Part shown: one piece after another, positions 54,459-62,519 of the stretch
Layout of the letters: every line of letters starts with the position of its first letter
Position numbering within the stretch: position 1 is the first letter of the stretch
From: Flavobacteriaceae bacterium CG2_30_31_66
GTDB lineage: Bacteria; Bacteroidota; Bacteroidia; Flavobacteriales; Flavobacteriaceae
NCBI GenBank assembly: GCA_001873065.1
Contig: MNYM01000005.1
Span: forward strand, 1-64,000
Direction of reading: 5' to 3'
DNA: 64,000 nucleotides
Program-made: the position numbers and the translations under genes
Notes under the pieces: generated by a model
Databases searched by the model: none
Told to the model about the DNA's origin: nothing
The model's input: the letters and a program-made list of their open reading frames with translations, nothing else

Positions 54459-55801
54459 TATTTTCCGCTAGACTCAATGGTTACGGTTTCGTTTATCCAA
54501 CATTTTATTGTATAAGGGGTTCCTTCATTTGCGCCATAAGTAAAGATTGTTTTCTTGTCTGGTAAATTTCCTCTGTAACTTGCAATATATTTTGCGGCAA
54601 CTGATGAAATACTTTGATCAATACTTGCTGCTTTTTGAGCTTGTCTGAGAGCCGCCGCATAAACCATTCTTTTTTCAAATTCGTTTTTCCCACAGTCATT
54701 TACGCTTGCTTGATATAATCTTCCAATTAACAAATACGCTTTACCATAATTAGGATTGTAACTCAAAGCTTCTCTGGCTAGGACTCTTGCATTTGCTAAT
54801 TGCCCTCTTTGTTTTGCTTGTTCAGCAAAATTTAATTTATACCTCGCTTTTTTTAATGGGTCAGTTTCCAAATCAAAAGCTTTTTTTCTCATTGCTGCAG
54901 CACCCGAATTATCTCCATTTTTCTCTAAAATCCCTGCATAAAAGGAATAGGAATCAGAAGAAGGCGTTGATTCTGCATATGCTTTTGCAAGTGTTTCAAA
55001 CATTGGATCTTCTTGACAACCTTTGTTAAATAATCTTGAAACTGCTCTTCTTAACCAAATTGGGTCTTTTTTAAAGGTTTCAAACTCTCTTTTGTACAAT
55101 GGTATCAATCTGTCACAAGTAGCTATATCAGAAATAATATTATCTAAACCGCCTTCAATTTGTCCTAAAGCAGCAGAATTTGTTTGATATATATTTAATA
55201 ATCTTTTTTCTTTGTTATCTAAAACTTTTGTTGAGTCTTTAGTAATTTCATTGATTTTTGTGGTGTAGTCATCTAGTTTTTCTCCAATAGATTCTAAAAC
55301 ATCATCATAAGTATCAAAAACTCTTTGAGGATCTGTGTCTTTAAATTTATCAGTTACTCCCTGAAAATATTTATAGATATTTTTCACACTCATATCTCTC
55401 GGAGATATTTTATAGGCTTTTTGAAGAATTTCAAAAATCTCTTCATCGGTTGCTAGTTTATTGTCCGCTAAATAATCAGCATAATCACTGTGAACTTTTG
55501 CTGGGTTATCAGTCGAAAAATACTTGAGTCTTTGCTCATATACTTTTTTTGAAAGGATAGGATCTTTTTTTACATCTTGAGCCAATGTTGAACCATATTT
55601 GTAGATATTTACCGATAAATCAGGACATTTATCCATTAAAAAAGTCCAATTTTCAAAAGCATCAACATATTTTTTTGATTGAAAATCTCCTTTAAATAGA
55701 TTGTATTTTATGGTACATTCTTGTGTTAAATCGTCTTGGGCATTTGTTTTTCCGATTGCAAATAATGCAATAACTGTTAGTAATAATGTAATTTTTTTCA
55801 T
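54458..55801 (-). CDS. Exported tetratricopeptide-repeat protein
   Basis: 447 residues. Signal peptide (cut about TNAQ, residue 22). The body is helical, with TPR-like units (RYKLNFAEQAKQRGQLANAR, REALSYNPNYGKAYLLIGRLYQ) and a C-terminal short beta part (FTYGANEGTPYTIKCWINETVTI). The family sits between the outer-membrane barrel gene (15 nt) and lptC (1-nt overlap) in flavobacteria. Likely periplasmic scaffold in envelope assembly; inference. Confidence 0.85.
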   Translation of the reverse strand: MKKITLLLTVIALFAIGKTNAQDDLTQECTIKYNLFKGDFQSKKYVDAFENWTFLMDKCPDLSVNIYKYGSTLAQDVKKDPILSKKVYEQRLKYFSTDNPAKVHSDYADYLADNKLATDEEIFEILQKAYKISPRDMSVKNIYKYFQGVTDKFKDTDPQRVFDTYDDVLESIGEKLDDYTTKINEITKDSTKVLDNKEKRLLNIYQTNSAALGQIEGGLDNIISDIATCDRLIPLYKREFETFKKDPIWLRRAVSRLFNKGCQEDPMFETLAKAYAESTPSSDSYSFYAGILEKNGDNSGAAAMRKKAFDLETDPLKKARYKLNFAEQAKQRGQLANARVLAREALSYNPNYGKAYLLIGRLYQASVNDCGKNEFEKRMVYAAALRQAQKAASIDQSISSVAAKYIASYRGNLPDKKTIFTYGANEGTPYTIKCWINETVTIESSGK

Positions 55802-55816
55802 TTTAGTAGGTATTTA

Positions 55817-57112
55817 TTAATCAATTTTTCTCTGTACGAACCAATTTACGTCTGTTAAAGATAAACTTACTCTTAAGTTGAAATAATTTTCTTGAATCAA
55901 ATTATTTTGCAAAGTACCTCTTTTTCCAAACTCAAAGCCCATGTTTATAGTTGATAATCTTTGTAATGGTAATCCTAATCCAAAAGATATGCCAAAATCG
56001 TCAATTTGTGAAAAACTTGTATTACTTCCAGAGCCGTCAACCAAAAGACCCGTATTCTCAAAACGTATTCCTGCTCTATAAGTTACTCTTTCCCAGTAAC
56101 TTGAGATAGAATTTACTTTTGGAAGATAAAAACCTCCAAATGACAAACGGCTCGATTTTCTATATTTATAAGCACTATCAACTCCACCAGATAACAATCC
56201 AGTAGTTGATAAAGCATCTTGAGATTCATATTCAATTCCTGCATACCAATTATCAAATTTACCGACACCAACACCAAAATTTGTGGTTAAAGGCATGTTA
56301 AAGCTTCCTGAGACGATTGTTGATGAGATAGTGTCCCTCGGAAATTCGGAGCCAGTTGCAGAAAAAGTTAATGAATAAAGATAATCATTACCTTCAACAT
56401 TCATTTTATTTGAAAGTTTTACAGTGGCACCAGTGCTTATTATTAATTTATTTTTTAACTCTTTTTGGTATTGGGCACCAACTTTTATTGATTTACCTCT
56501 AACAGTAGAAACCTCATTGTATTTGGTTGAAAGCGCAACATTTGATCTTAAAACACTGATGCTGTTTTCAATATTTCCAAAATTAAAATCTCCTTCGGCT
56601 CCAAGTGAGAAATTTTTTGTGATTTTCATACCCAAACTACTATAAATGCGATTAACGCCCCCATTTCCTTCAAAAAGGGTTATTTGAGTTAAATCGCCAT
56701 TAACATCTAAAACCGAAGTTGTTAACGAATATCCTATGGAAGAAATAGGTTGCATTCCAAAAGAAAAACCTGCTTTTGAACCTATTGGGAAAGCCAATGC
56801 AATGTATGACAAACTTGTTGAAATACTACTTTGCTTCGTAGTTGCACTTTTGATAGTGAGATCATTATTTAACATTCCAACTGAATAGGTTGTGTATCTT
56901 AAATCCGCGTAAGCAGCTGGATTTGTAAAATTTAAAAATTTATAATTGCTAAATGCAACTCCAATACCTCCCATGGCACTTTGCTCAACAGTTGTTGCTT
57001 TAAATTCTTCGCCGATTCCAAAATAAGAATAGGGTGATGAATTGGTTCTTTGAGCTAAAAGTGAAATAGCAGAAATAAAAAAGAAAAAAGTTATTAGAAT
57101 ATTTCTAATCAT
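55817..57112 (-). CDS. Outer membrane beta-barrel protein
   Basis: 431 residues. Signal peptide (cut after SLLAQ, about residue 21). The mature part consists of alternating strands with many Tyr, Ser, Thr and Gly, starting RTNSSPYSYFGIGEEF, similar to FadL/OmpP1-type barrels, and ending in an aromatic strand (FNLRVSLSLTDVNWF). It overlaps the coaX stop by 4 nt (ATGA), so translation is coupled. Substrate unknown. Confidence 0.85.
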   Translation of the reverse strand: MIRNILITFFFFISAISLLAQRTNSSPYSYFGIGEEFKATTVEQSAMGGIGVAFSNYKFLNFTNPAAYADLRYTTYSVGMLNNDLTIKSATTKQSSISTSLSYIALAFPIGSKAGFSFGMQPISSIGYSLTTSVLDVNGDLTQITLFEGNGGVNRIYSSLGMKITKNFSLGAEGDFNFGNIENSISVLRSNVALSTKYNEVSTVRGKSIKVGAQYQKELKNKLIISTGATVKLSNKMNVEGNDYLYSLTFSATGSEFPRDTISSTIVSGSFNMPLTTNFGVGVGKFDNWYAGIEYESQDALSTTGLLSGGVDSAYKYRKSSRLSFGGFYLPKVNSISSYWERVTYRAGIRFENTGLLVDGSGSNTSFSQIDDFGISFGLGLPLQRLSTINMGFEFGKRGTLQNNLIQENYFNLRVSLSLTDVNWFVQRKID

Positions 57113-57837
57113 TTGTTTTTATTAAAAATAAATAGTCCGTTCAATCCTTCTAAAAGGAAATTTTGATTGGCAAATATGCTACTTTTTAATTGTTTTGACA
57201 AGAAATTTGTATCTCCTCCTGTTAAAACAATTGTTAAATCAAGATATTTTTTTTTATGCTGACCAATTACACCTTCAATTTCTTGAATTACACCGTTTAC
57301 AACACCAGAATTTATGGATTCTTGCGTATTTTGACCAATGAAATTATCGAGTAGCTTTTTCTCTAAAAGTGGTAATTTTTTAGTGAATTTATGAAGTGCT
57401 TTGAACCTCATTTCAATTCCTAAAGAAATTGCCCCCCCAAAATAATTGTTGTTTTTATCTAAAAAATCAAAAGTTATGCAAGTTCCAGCATCAATAACTA
57501 ATACATTTTTATTTGGAAATGATTTTGTTGCAGCCGCAATAAGTGCTATTCTATCAGCGCCAAGAGTTTTAGGAGTTTTGTAAAGATTATGAAAAGGGAG
57601 TTTCATCGCTGATGAAACCTCTAAAAGCACAAGGATTTTTCTTAATTTTTCTAATTTTTTTTCTGAAATAAAAGCAACACTAGATATGATTGCATCATTT
57701 AAGGTGTATTTTTTCGTTATAAATTTAATTTCAGAAATGATTTTTTCAACAGGAAAAATAGTGACTTCAATTAAGTTATCTCCATGAAAAACAGCTGTTT
57801 TCACCCTTGTATTTCCAACATCAATTGCTAAATTCAT
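57109..57837 (-). CDS. coaX: Type III pantothenate kinase
   Basis: 242 residues. ASKHA-fold kinase catalysing the first step of CoA synthesis. Motifs: AIDVGNTRVK (phosphate 1), GADRIALIAAA (pantothenate/base region), VIDAGTCITFDFLD (phosphate 2) and VLTGGDTNFL near the C-terminus. First gene of the leftward operon coaX, barrel, TPR, lptC, small membrane protein, CorC-type protein. A -7 box TATTTTTG lies at 57858-57865. Confidence 0.95.
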   Translation of the reverse strand: MNLAIDVGNTRVKTAVFHGDNLIEVTIFPVEKIISEIKFITKKYTLNDAIISSVAFISEKKLEKLRKILVLLEVSSAMKLPFHNLYKTPKTLGADRIALIAAATKSFPNKNVLVIDAGTCITFDFLDKNNNYFGGAISLGIEMRFKALHKFTKKLPLLEKKLLDNFIGQNTQESINSGVVNGVIQEIEGVIGQHKKKYLDLTIVLTGGDTNFLSKQLKSSIFANQNFLLEGLNGLFIFNKNK

Positions 57838-57857
57838 TCCTAATTTTAAATGAAGTT

Positions 57858-57865
57858 CAAAAATA
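57858..57865 (-). promoter_or_regulatory. Promoter -7 element for the coaX operon
   Basis: TATTTTTG on the minus strand, 20 nt before the coaX ATG. Confidence 0.5.
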
Positions 57866-57888
57866 CAACAGATTTTTTTAAATTTTAG

Positions 57889-57919
57889 TTAGTAGATATA
57901 AAAAAACATTTTATATTTG
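57889..57919 (+). promoter_or_regulatory. Promoter of tRNA-Phe
   Basis: TTAG, 19 nt, TATATTTG, followed by CATCCGCTTAA. The -7 box and leader are almost the same as for tRNA-Arg at 11664-11683. Confidence 0.7.
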
Positions 57920-57934
57920 CATCCGCTTAAGAAC

Positions 57935-58007
57935 GGTATCTTAGCTCAGTTGGTAGAGCAAAGGACTGAAAATCCTTGTGTCCCTGGTTCGATTCCTGGA
58001 GATACCA
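57935..58007 (+). tRNA. tRNA-Phe (anticodon GAA)
   Basis: 73 nt cloverleaf: acceptor GGTATCT/AGATACC, D-arm GCTC/GAGC, anticodon stem AAGGA/TCCTT with loop CTGAAAA (anticodon GAA), T-arm CCTGG/CCTGG with TTCGATT loop. Discriminator A; CCA is not encoded. Confidence 0.97.
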
Positions 58008-58010
58008 CAA

Positions 58011-58044
58011 TAAAACCCAAAAACATCATTGTTTTTGGGTTTTA
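58011..58044 (+). terminator. Hairpin terminator of tRNA-Phe
   Basis: Perfect 15-bp inverted repeat TAAAACCCAAAAACA / TGTTTTTGGGTTTTA around TCAT, 3 nt after the tRNA, with a T-rich tail. Confidence 0.85.
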
Positions 58045-58105
58045 TGTTTTTAGAAAAATAAATTACAAATAAAAAAAACAAGCATTTTGCTTGGTTTTCA
58101 ATTCA

Positions 58106-58939
58106 TTATTTCATCATTTGCAAATTGCTGATTTCCAATTGAGTGAGTTCTCTCCATCTTCCTCTTGGTAAATTTTTCTTGGTCAATTGTGCAAACACGA
58201 CTCTATCCAATTTGGTTACTTTATAGCCAATATGTTCAAATATTTTTCGAACAATTCTATTTCTTCCTGAGTGAATTTCAATGCCAACTTCCGTTTTTGA
58301 TTCACCTTCTACATAAGAAACAGCATCAATAAACACTTTTTTTCCTTCAATAATCACTTCTCCTTTTAATTTTTCTAAATCTTTTGCATCCAATTTTCTA
58401 TCTAAAGAAGCATGATATAATTTACGCACATTGTGTTTTGGATGCGTTAATTTTTTGGCTAAATCTCCATCATTGGTAAACAATAATAAACCTGTAGTGT
58501 TTCTGTCCAACCTTCCAACAGGATAAATTCTTTCTTTTGTCGCATTTGCAACCAATTCCATCACTGTTTTTCTACTTCGATCATCTTCCATAGTTGTGAT
58601 GTAATTTTTAGGTTTGTTGAGCAAAATATATTTTTTTTGCTCTGGAGTAATTCCTGTTCCATCAAACTGAACAACATCTGTTGGCAATACTTTATAGCCC
58701 ATTTCTGTGACTAATTTGCCATTTACTTGAACACTCCCTTGTTGTATAAAAGTATCTGCTTCTCTTCGTGAACAAACGCCTGAATTGGCAATGTATTTGT
58801 TTAAACGAATCCCTAAAGATTCATCTGCAACAACAGTTGGTTTTATTTTTCTGAACTCTTTTTTTACAGGTTTTCTGTTCAATGGCGTACTTTTTTTTGG
58901 CTCTTGTCGTCTTCGCGACGAGTTTTTATTTGATTCCAT
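58106..58939 (-). CDS. RsuA/RluB-family rRNA pseudouridine synthase
   Basis: 277 residues from the ATG at 58939. An in-frame TTG at 58957 is part of the promoter's TATTTTTG and so cannot be the start. A basic low-complexity head (residues 1-40) precedes an S4 RNA-binding domain (about 47-95, LNKYIANSGVCSRREADTFI) and the catalytic domain with GRLDRNTTGLLLFTNDG, whose Asp is the nucleophile. RluB/RsuA enzymes modify large- or small-subunit rRNA. Confidence 0.92.
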   Translation of the reverse strand: MESNKNSSRRRQEPKKSTPLNRKPVKKEFRKIKPTVVADESLGIRLNKYIANSGVCSRREADTFIQQGSVQVNGKLVTEMGYKVLPTDVVQFDGTGITPEQKKYILLNKPKNYITTMEDDRSRKTVMELVANATKERIYPVGRLDRNTTGLLLFTNDGDLAKKLTHPKHNVRKLYHASLDRKLDAKDLEKLKGEVIIEGKKVFIDAVSYVEGESKTEVGIEIHSGRNRIVRKIFEHIGYKVTKLDRVVFAQLTKKNLPRGRWRELTQLEISNLQMMK

Positions 58940-58954
58940 TTTTAAAAATTTTTC

Positions 58955-58962
58955 CAAAAATA
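58955..58962 (-). promoter_or_regulatory. Promoter -7 element for the pseudouridine synthase
   Basis: TATTTTTG on the minus strand, 15 nt before the ATG at 58939; it decides against the upstream TTG start. Confidence 0.5.
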
Positions 58963-58977
58963 GGCAATTAAACCCTT

Positions 58978-59895
58978 CTAATTCAATCTATCAATCACTT
59001 TTTCTAATAATAGAGAGGTATCAATAAAAACCAAACTTAAAACACCAATCAACAATAACAATTTTAAAATGTTATGTAAAAATTGGTATTGCTTCTTTGT
59101 TTTAGATTTCCAAAGATATATGGCAACAAATAAAAGTGTAATAAGCGCTCCATAAAAATAATAGCACATAAAACCCAACTCAGGAAGTCTGAATAAAATT
59201 GCGATGGGGAAAAAACTAAAAAGCAATAATGATATGGATAATTTCTTGGTTTTTTGCTCTCCATGAACTACTGAAAAAGTTCGGTAATTGTTCGCAATTG
59301 CACCTTTTATATTTTCCAAATCTTTGATTAATTCACGCACCATAATCACTAAAAACAAGAAAATAGCATGTACAAATATGATGTTTGAAAAATTCTTATA
59401 ATACACAAAAATCACAAAAAAAGGTAAAATGGTAAGCATAGTTGCTGAAATCAATCCCATTAATGGATATTTTTTTAATTTATGCGAATAAAACCAAATT
59501 CCAAAAATGTAAATTGCAAAAAATAAACCTGCTCTCCACGAAACAAAAAATCCAAATAAAAACCCAAGAAAATTCAAAAAGAAATACAATTGCAAACGCG
59601 TGCTTTGTTTTACAAAAGTATCCAATCCTGTTTTTAATGGTCTGTTGATGCGATCTACTTTTACATCGTAAAAATTATTGATGATATATCCTGCAGCAAC
59701 TACACAAACTGTCGCAAGAATTATAAAATGTAAGTGAAGATCAAAAAGAACATATTTCAAAGATTTTTCGGGCGAAAAGATAAAAATAGAGGCTAAATAT
59801 TGGGCAATAATTAGAACAAGAATATTATATCCTCTAATCACTGATACTAAACTCAGCATTTTTAGGATGAATCTTTTTGCTTTGAAACAAGTCAT
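58978..59895 (-). CDS. UbiA-family prenyltransferase (GGGP geranylgeranyltransferase-like)
   Basis: 305 residues with 8-9 membrane helices. The first Asp-rich site is modified but present (INNFYDVKVDRINRPLKTG near residue 70), and the second is DLENIKGAIANNYRTFSVVHG near 190. UbiA enzymes attach prenyl chains to aromatic or glycerol-phosphate acceptors; this branch in Bacteroidota is commonly annotated as geranylgeranylglycerol-phosphate geranylgeranyltransferase, an archaeal-lipid type activity. Its place 9 nt downstream of the mevalonate-kinase-like gene supports an isoprenoid substrate. The exact acceptor is unproven. An alternative ATG is at residue 13. Confidence 0.85.
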   Translation of the reverse strand: MTCFKAKRFILKMLSLVSVIRGYNILVLIIAQYLASIFIFSPEKSLKYVLFDLHLHFIILATVCVVAAGYIINNFYDVKVDRINRPLKTGLDTFVKQSTRLQLYFFLNFLGFLFGFFVSWRAGLFFAIYIFGIWFYSHKLKKYPLMGLISATMLTILPFFVIFVYYKNFSNIIFVHAIFLFLVIMVRELIKDLENIKGAIANNYRTFSVVHGEQKTKKLSISLLLFSFFPIAILFRLPELGFMCYYFYGALITLLFVAIYLWKSKTKKQYQFLHNILKLLLLIGVLSLVFIDTSLLLEKVIDRLN

Positions 59896-59904
59896 GAATT
59901 GTTT

Positions 59905-60846
59905 TTAGAACCTGTAAACCAATTCTAATTTATAATCTTTGAGGCTTTTTTGTGCTTTTTGATAATCTTCTGTAAACCCTAAAATATAGCCACCACCACC
60001 TGAACCACAAAGTTTTAAGTAGTAATCATTCGTGTCAATTCCTTTTTTCCAAACTTTGTGAAACGCATCAGGAATCATAGGTTTGAAATTTTTAAGCACT
60101 ATTTTTGACAAACTTTTTACGTTTGTAAACAACGAAGTCACGTTTCCTTTTAAGAAATCGTCAATACAAGCGTCTGTATAAATGGCAAATTCTTCGCTCA
60201 ACATTTTTCTGAAACCTTCGTTTTTCATCTTGTTCATAAAAATGTTTACCATTGGCTCTGTTTCACCAATTTGTTCAGAATCTAATAAAAAAACCGCTCC
60301 TTTTCCTTCTTTTTGAGATGGAATTCCAGCTGGTTCAATGTTTTCTTTGGAATTGATTAAAATCGGTAAACTCAAATACGAATTTAAAGGATCTAATCCT
60401 GAACTTTTTCCGTGAAAAAAAGATTCCATTAACGAGAAAATTTCTTTCAATTTCAATAATTTTTCTCTGGTCAAATTCTCTAAAACAGTGATTTTATCTT
60501 GCGCATATTGATCGTAAATAGATGCCACTAAAGCTCCTGAACTTCCTACTCCATAACCTTGAGGAATAGAGGAATCAAAATACATTCCGTTGTCTAAATC
60601 TTTCTGAAAAGCCGTTAAATCAAAAGCGACTAAATCCGAATTTAAACTGGCAATATGATTGTAAAATCTTCGTAAGTTTTCGTTTGATTTTTTTGAAAAT
60701 TCATCAAAATTATCAGTAGTTTTCAAAGCGCCTCTATAAGCATTGAATGGAATTGCCAAACCTTTTGAATCTTTGATGATTCCATATTCTCCAAAAAGAA
60801 GAATTTTAGCATAAAACAATGGACTTTTCATTTTTCTTTTTTTCAT
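59905..60846 (-). CDS. GHMP kinase, mevalonate kinase-like
   Basis: 313 residues. N-terminal KILLFGEYGIIKDSKGLAIPF, ATP loop QGYGVGSSGALVASI near residue 95, KSSGLDPLNSYLS and the C-terminal GHMP motif LCGSGGGGYILGF. By family and context it phosphorylates mevalonate, between HMG-CoA reductase and the decarboxylase encoded at 61356. The ATG at 60846 has a -7 box only 8 nt upstream; a second ATG at codon 6 (MKSPLFYAK) would give a more usual leader. 9 nt before the UbiA gene. Confidence 0.88.
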   Translation of the reverse strand: MKKRKMKSPLFYAKILLFGEYGIIKDSKGLAIPFNAYRGALKTTDNFDEFSKKSNENLRRFYNHIASLNSDLVAFDLTAFQKDLDNGMYFDSSIPQGYGVGSSGALVASIYDQYAQDKITVLENLTREKLLKLKEIFSLMESFFHGKSSGLDPLNSYLSLPILINSKENIEPAGIPSQKEGKGAVFLLDSEQIGETEPMVNIFMNKMKNEGFRKMLSEEFAIYTDACIDDFLKGNVTSLFTNVKSLSKIVLKNFKPMIPDAFHKVWKKGIDTNDYYLKLCGSGGGGYILGFTEDYQKAQKSLKDYKLELVYRF

Positions 60847-60854
60847 TTTAGGTA

Positions 60855-60862
60855 CAAAATTA
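60855..60862 (-). promoter_or_regulatory. Promoter -7 element for the GHMP kinase gene
   Basis: TAATTTTG on the minus strand fits TAnnTTTG; it ends 8 nt before the first ATG. Confidence 0.45.
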
Positions 60863-60911
60863 CGAATTATTTGTATTCAATTGAAAATTACGAATTAACA
60901 ATTACGAATTA
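60858..60911. repeat. Three copies of AATTACGAATTA
   Basis: Identical 12-mers at 60858-60869, 60886-60897 and 60900-60911, the first overlapping the GHMP-kinase promoter. Two of them continue as AATTACGAATTAACA. They could be protein-binding sites or a remnant of a small intergenic repeat; similar AATTCGTAATT runs are frequent in flavobacterial intergenic DNA. Confidence 0.55.
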
Positions 60912-60939
60912 ACATTTTTTTGACTAAATTTTGAAATTA

Positions 60940-61335
60940 TCAATCATTTTTGTAAAACACTTTCCAAATACCTACTTTTTCGCCATTGGTGTATTTTCCT
61001 TTGCTTTTTATTTTTCCTCCTTTATAGTATTCTTTCCAAATTCCTTCTCTCAAACCATTTTCATAAACGCCTGTTTCTTTGAGTTCGCCAGTTTCATAAT
61101 ATTCATAAAACATGCCATTTAACTTTCCTTTACTATAAAAAACCTTTCTGAATTTTGTTCTTTTTTTGTAATATAAGATAATTTCTCCGTCTAATTTTTC
61201 ATCAATTCTGTAAAAATCAGCTTTTTCTTGTGAGGTTTTCTCCAAATTTGCATCCAACCAAATAATATCTTGAGATTGTAAAGAACTCGTCAAAAAAATC
61301 AAGAAAAAAAATGAGAAATTTAAAAAATGCTTCAT
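60940..61335 (-). CDS. Exported MORN-repeat (YwqK-like) protein
   Basis: 131 residues. Signal peptide (cut about SLQSQ, residue 22). The second half contains four MORN-type repeats: GKLNGMFYEYYETGELKETGVYENGLREGIWKEYYKG and so on, ending in KYTNGEKVGIWKVFYKND. Such proteins are sometimes labelled 'toxin-antitoxin YwqK antitoxin', but no toxin is nearby, so only the repeat class is claimed. It lies between mvaD (20 nt) and the GHMP kinase gene in the same direction. Confidence 0.82.
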   Translation of the reverse strand: MKHFLNFSFFFLIFLTSSLQSQDIIWLDANLEKTSQEKADFYRIDEKLDGEIILYYKKRTKFRKVFYSKGKLNGMFYEYYETGELKETGVYENGLREGIWKEYYKGGKIKSKGKYTNGEKVGIWKVFYKND

Positions 61336-61355
61336 CTGTTAATTAATAAACAATT

Positions 61356-62438
61356 TTATGATAGTTGTTTTGCTCCAAAACCTGCGTAATCGCAAATATA
61401 CTCTTTTTTATGACAAAAGCTAGCCAATTTATTTTCAATAAATTGCATCACTTTATGTATTTCATTTTCTGGAAAAAGCACATGAACATTGGCACCTGCA
61501 TCTAACGTAAAACAAATATTACTATTATTTTCTGAACGATATTTCCAAATTTTATTGATGATTTCCAAGGTATTTGGTTTCATCAAAATAAAATAGGGAT
61601 TGCTTGTCAGCATCATCGCATGCAACGTTAATGCTTCACTTTCTAATAAATTGATAAACGATTTGATATCTCCATTTTGAAGAATTGTTGACATTTTGGT
61701 CAAATTATCATTCGCTTGTTGAAATCGATTTTCTGCAAAAGGATGATCAAACATCAATTCATGCCCAACAGTGCTTGACACTTGTTTTTCGCCTTTGTCA
61801 ACCAATAAAATAACATCTTGATAATTGCTAAAAATTGGATGAATTGCAAATGGAAATTTCACCCCAAACAAATCAGAACTCCCTTCAATTGCAGGATGAT
61901 TTCCCCAAACAACCAAAGGTCCTTCAATACTTCTTGCAGCACTTCCTGAACCTAATCTTGCCAAAAATGAGGCTTTTTTAATCACAAAATCTGAATTTAA
62001 TGCAGGAATCAATTTTTGCTCTAAACTCATCAAACACATGGCAATCGCACTCAAACCGCTTGCAGATGAAGCAATTCCACTGGAATGTGGAAATGAATTT
62101 TGAGAATGAATCATCATTTGATATTCAAAAATATAGGGACAATATTCTTTAATTCTCTGAAAGAATTTAGCAATTTTTGGCTTGAATTTTTCTTTTTTAC
62201 TTCCTTCAAAAAACACTTCAAATTGAACTTCGTCCGATTTTTCAATCTTTTCAAATTCAATAGTTGTAATAGTATGGCAATTGTTTAACGTAAAACTAAT
62301 GGAAGCGTTTTTTGGAATTTGAGGTTCGCTTTTTCCCCAATATTTTACCAAGGCAATATTACTTGGTGTTTGCCAAGTAAAACTCGCTTTATCAACAAAC
62401 TGCAATGACGATTTTACTAAAAATTGATCTATATCCAA
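61356..62438 (-). CDS. mvaD: Diphosphomevalonate decarboxylase
   Basis: 360 residues from a TTG at 62438. No ATG exists before the conserved core, so the TTG is needed. Motifs: APSNIALVKYWGK-like TPSNIALVKYWGK near residue 25, the ATP loop SSGIASSASGLSAIAM near 120, and AGANVHVLF at the C-terminus with the catalytic Asp region before it. It makes isopentenyl diphosphate by ATP-dependent decarboxylation. A -7 box TATCTTTG ends 16 nt before the TTG. Confidence 0.93.
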   Translation of the reverse strand: MDIDQFLVKSSLQFVDKASFTWQTPSNIALVKYWGKSEPQIPKNASISFTLNNCHTITTIEFEKIEKSDEVQFEVFFEGSKKEKFKPKIAKFFQRIKEYCPYIFEYQMMIHSQNSFPHSSGIASSASGLSAIAMCLMSLEQKLIPALNSDFVIKKASFLARLGSGSAARSIEGPLVVWGNHPAIEGSSDLFGVKFPFAIHPIFSNYQDVILLVDKGEKQVSSTVGHELMFDHPFAENRFQQANDNLTKMSTILQNGDIKSFINLLESEALTLHAMMLTSNPYFILMKPNTLEIINKIWKYRSENNSNICFTLDAGANVHVLFPENEIHKVMQFIENKLASFCHKKEYICDYAGFGAKQLS

Positions 62439-62454
62439 TGTAAAAATATTTTGA

Positions 62455-62462
62455 CAAAGATA
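62455..62462 (-). promoter_or_regulatory. Promoter -7 element for mvaD
   Basis: TATCTTTG on the minus strand, perfect TAnnTTTG, 16 nt before the TTG start; divergent from the thiamine pyrophosphokinase promoter 45 nt away. Confidence 0.5.
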
Positions 62463-62507
62463 GGATTTCTAGTAGATTTTTATCCCAATAAATTATGAAG
62501 TCTTTCG

Positions 62508-62515
62508 TATTTTTG
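62508..62515 (+). promoter_or_regulatory. Promoter -7 element abutting the thiamine pyrophosphokinase start
   Basis: TATTTTTG, 4 nt (ACAA) before the ATG at 62520; third case of this geometry in the window. Confidence 0.55.
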
Positions 62516-62519
62516 ACAA

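Noticed and set aside
60940..61335. Toxin-antitoxin system at the YwqK-like gene
   Set aside because: The protein is exported with MORN repeats and there is no adjacent toxin gene; the 'antitoxin' label comes from family naming only.
62439..62519. TPP riboswitch upstream of thiamine pyrophosphokinase
   Set aside because: Only 81 nt lie between the divergent genes, two promoters fill the space, and no TPP motif is visible.
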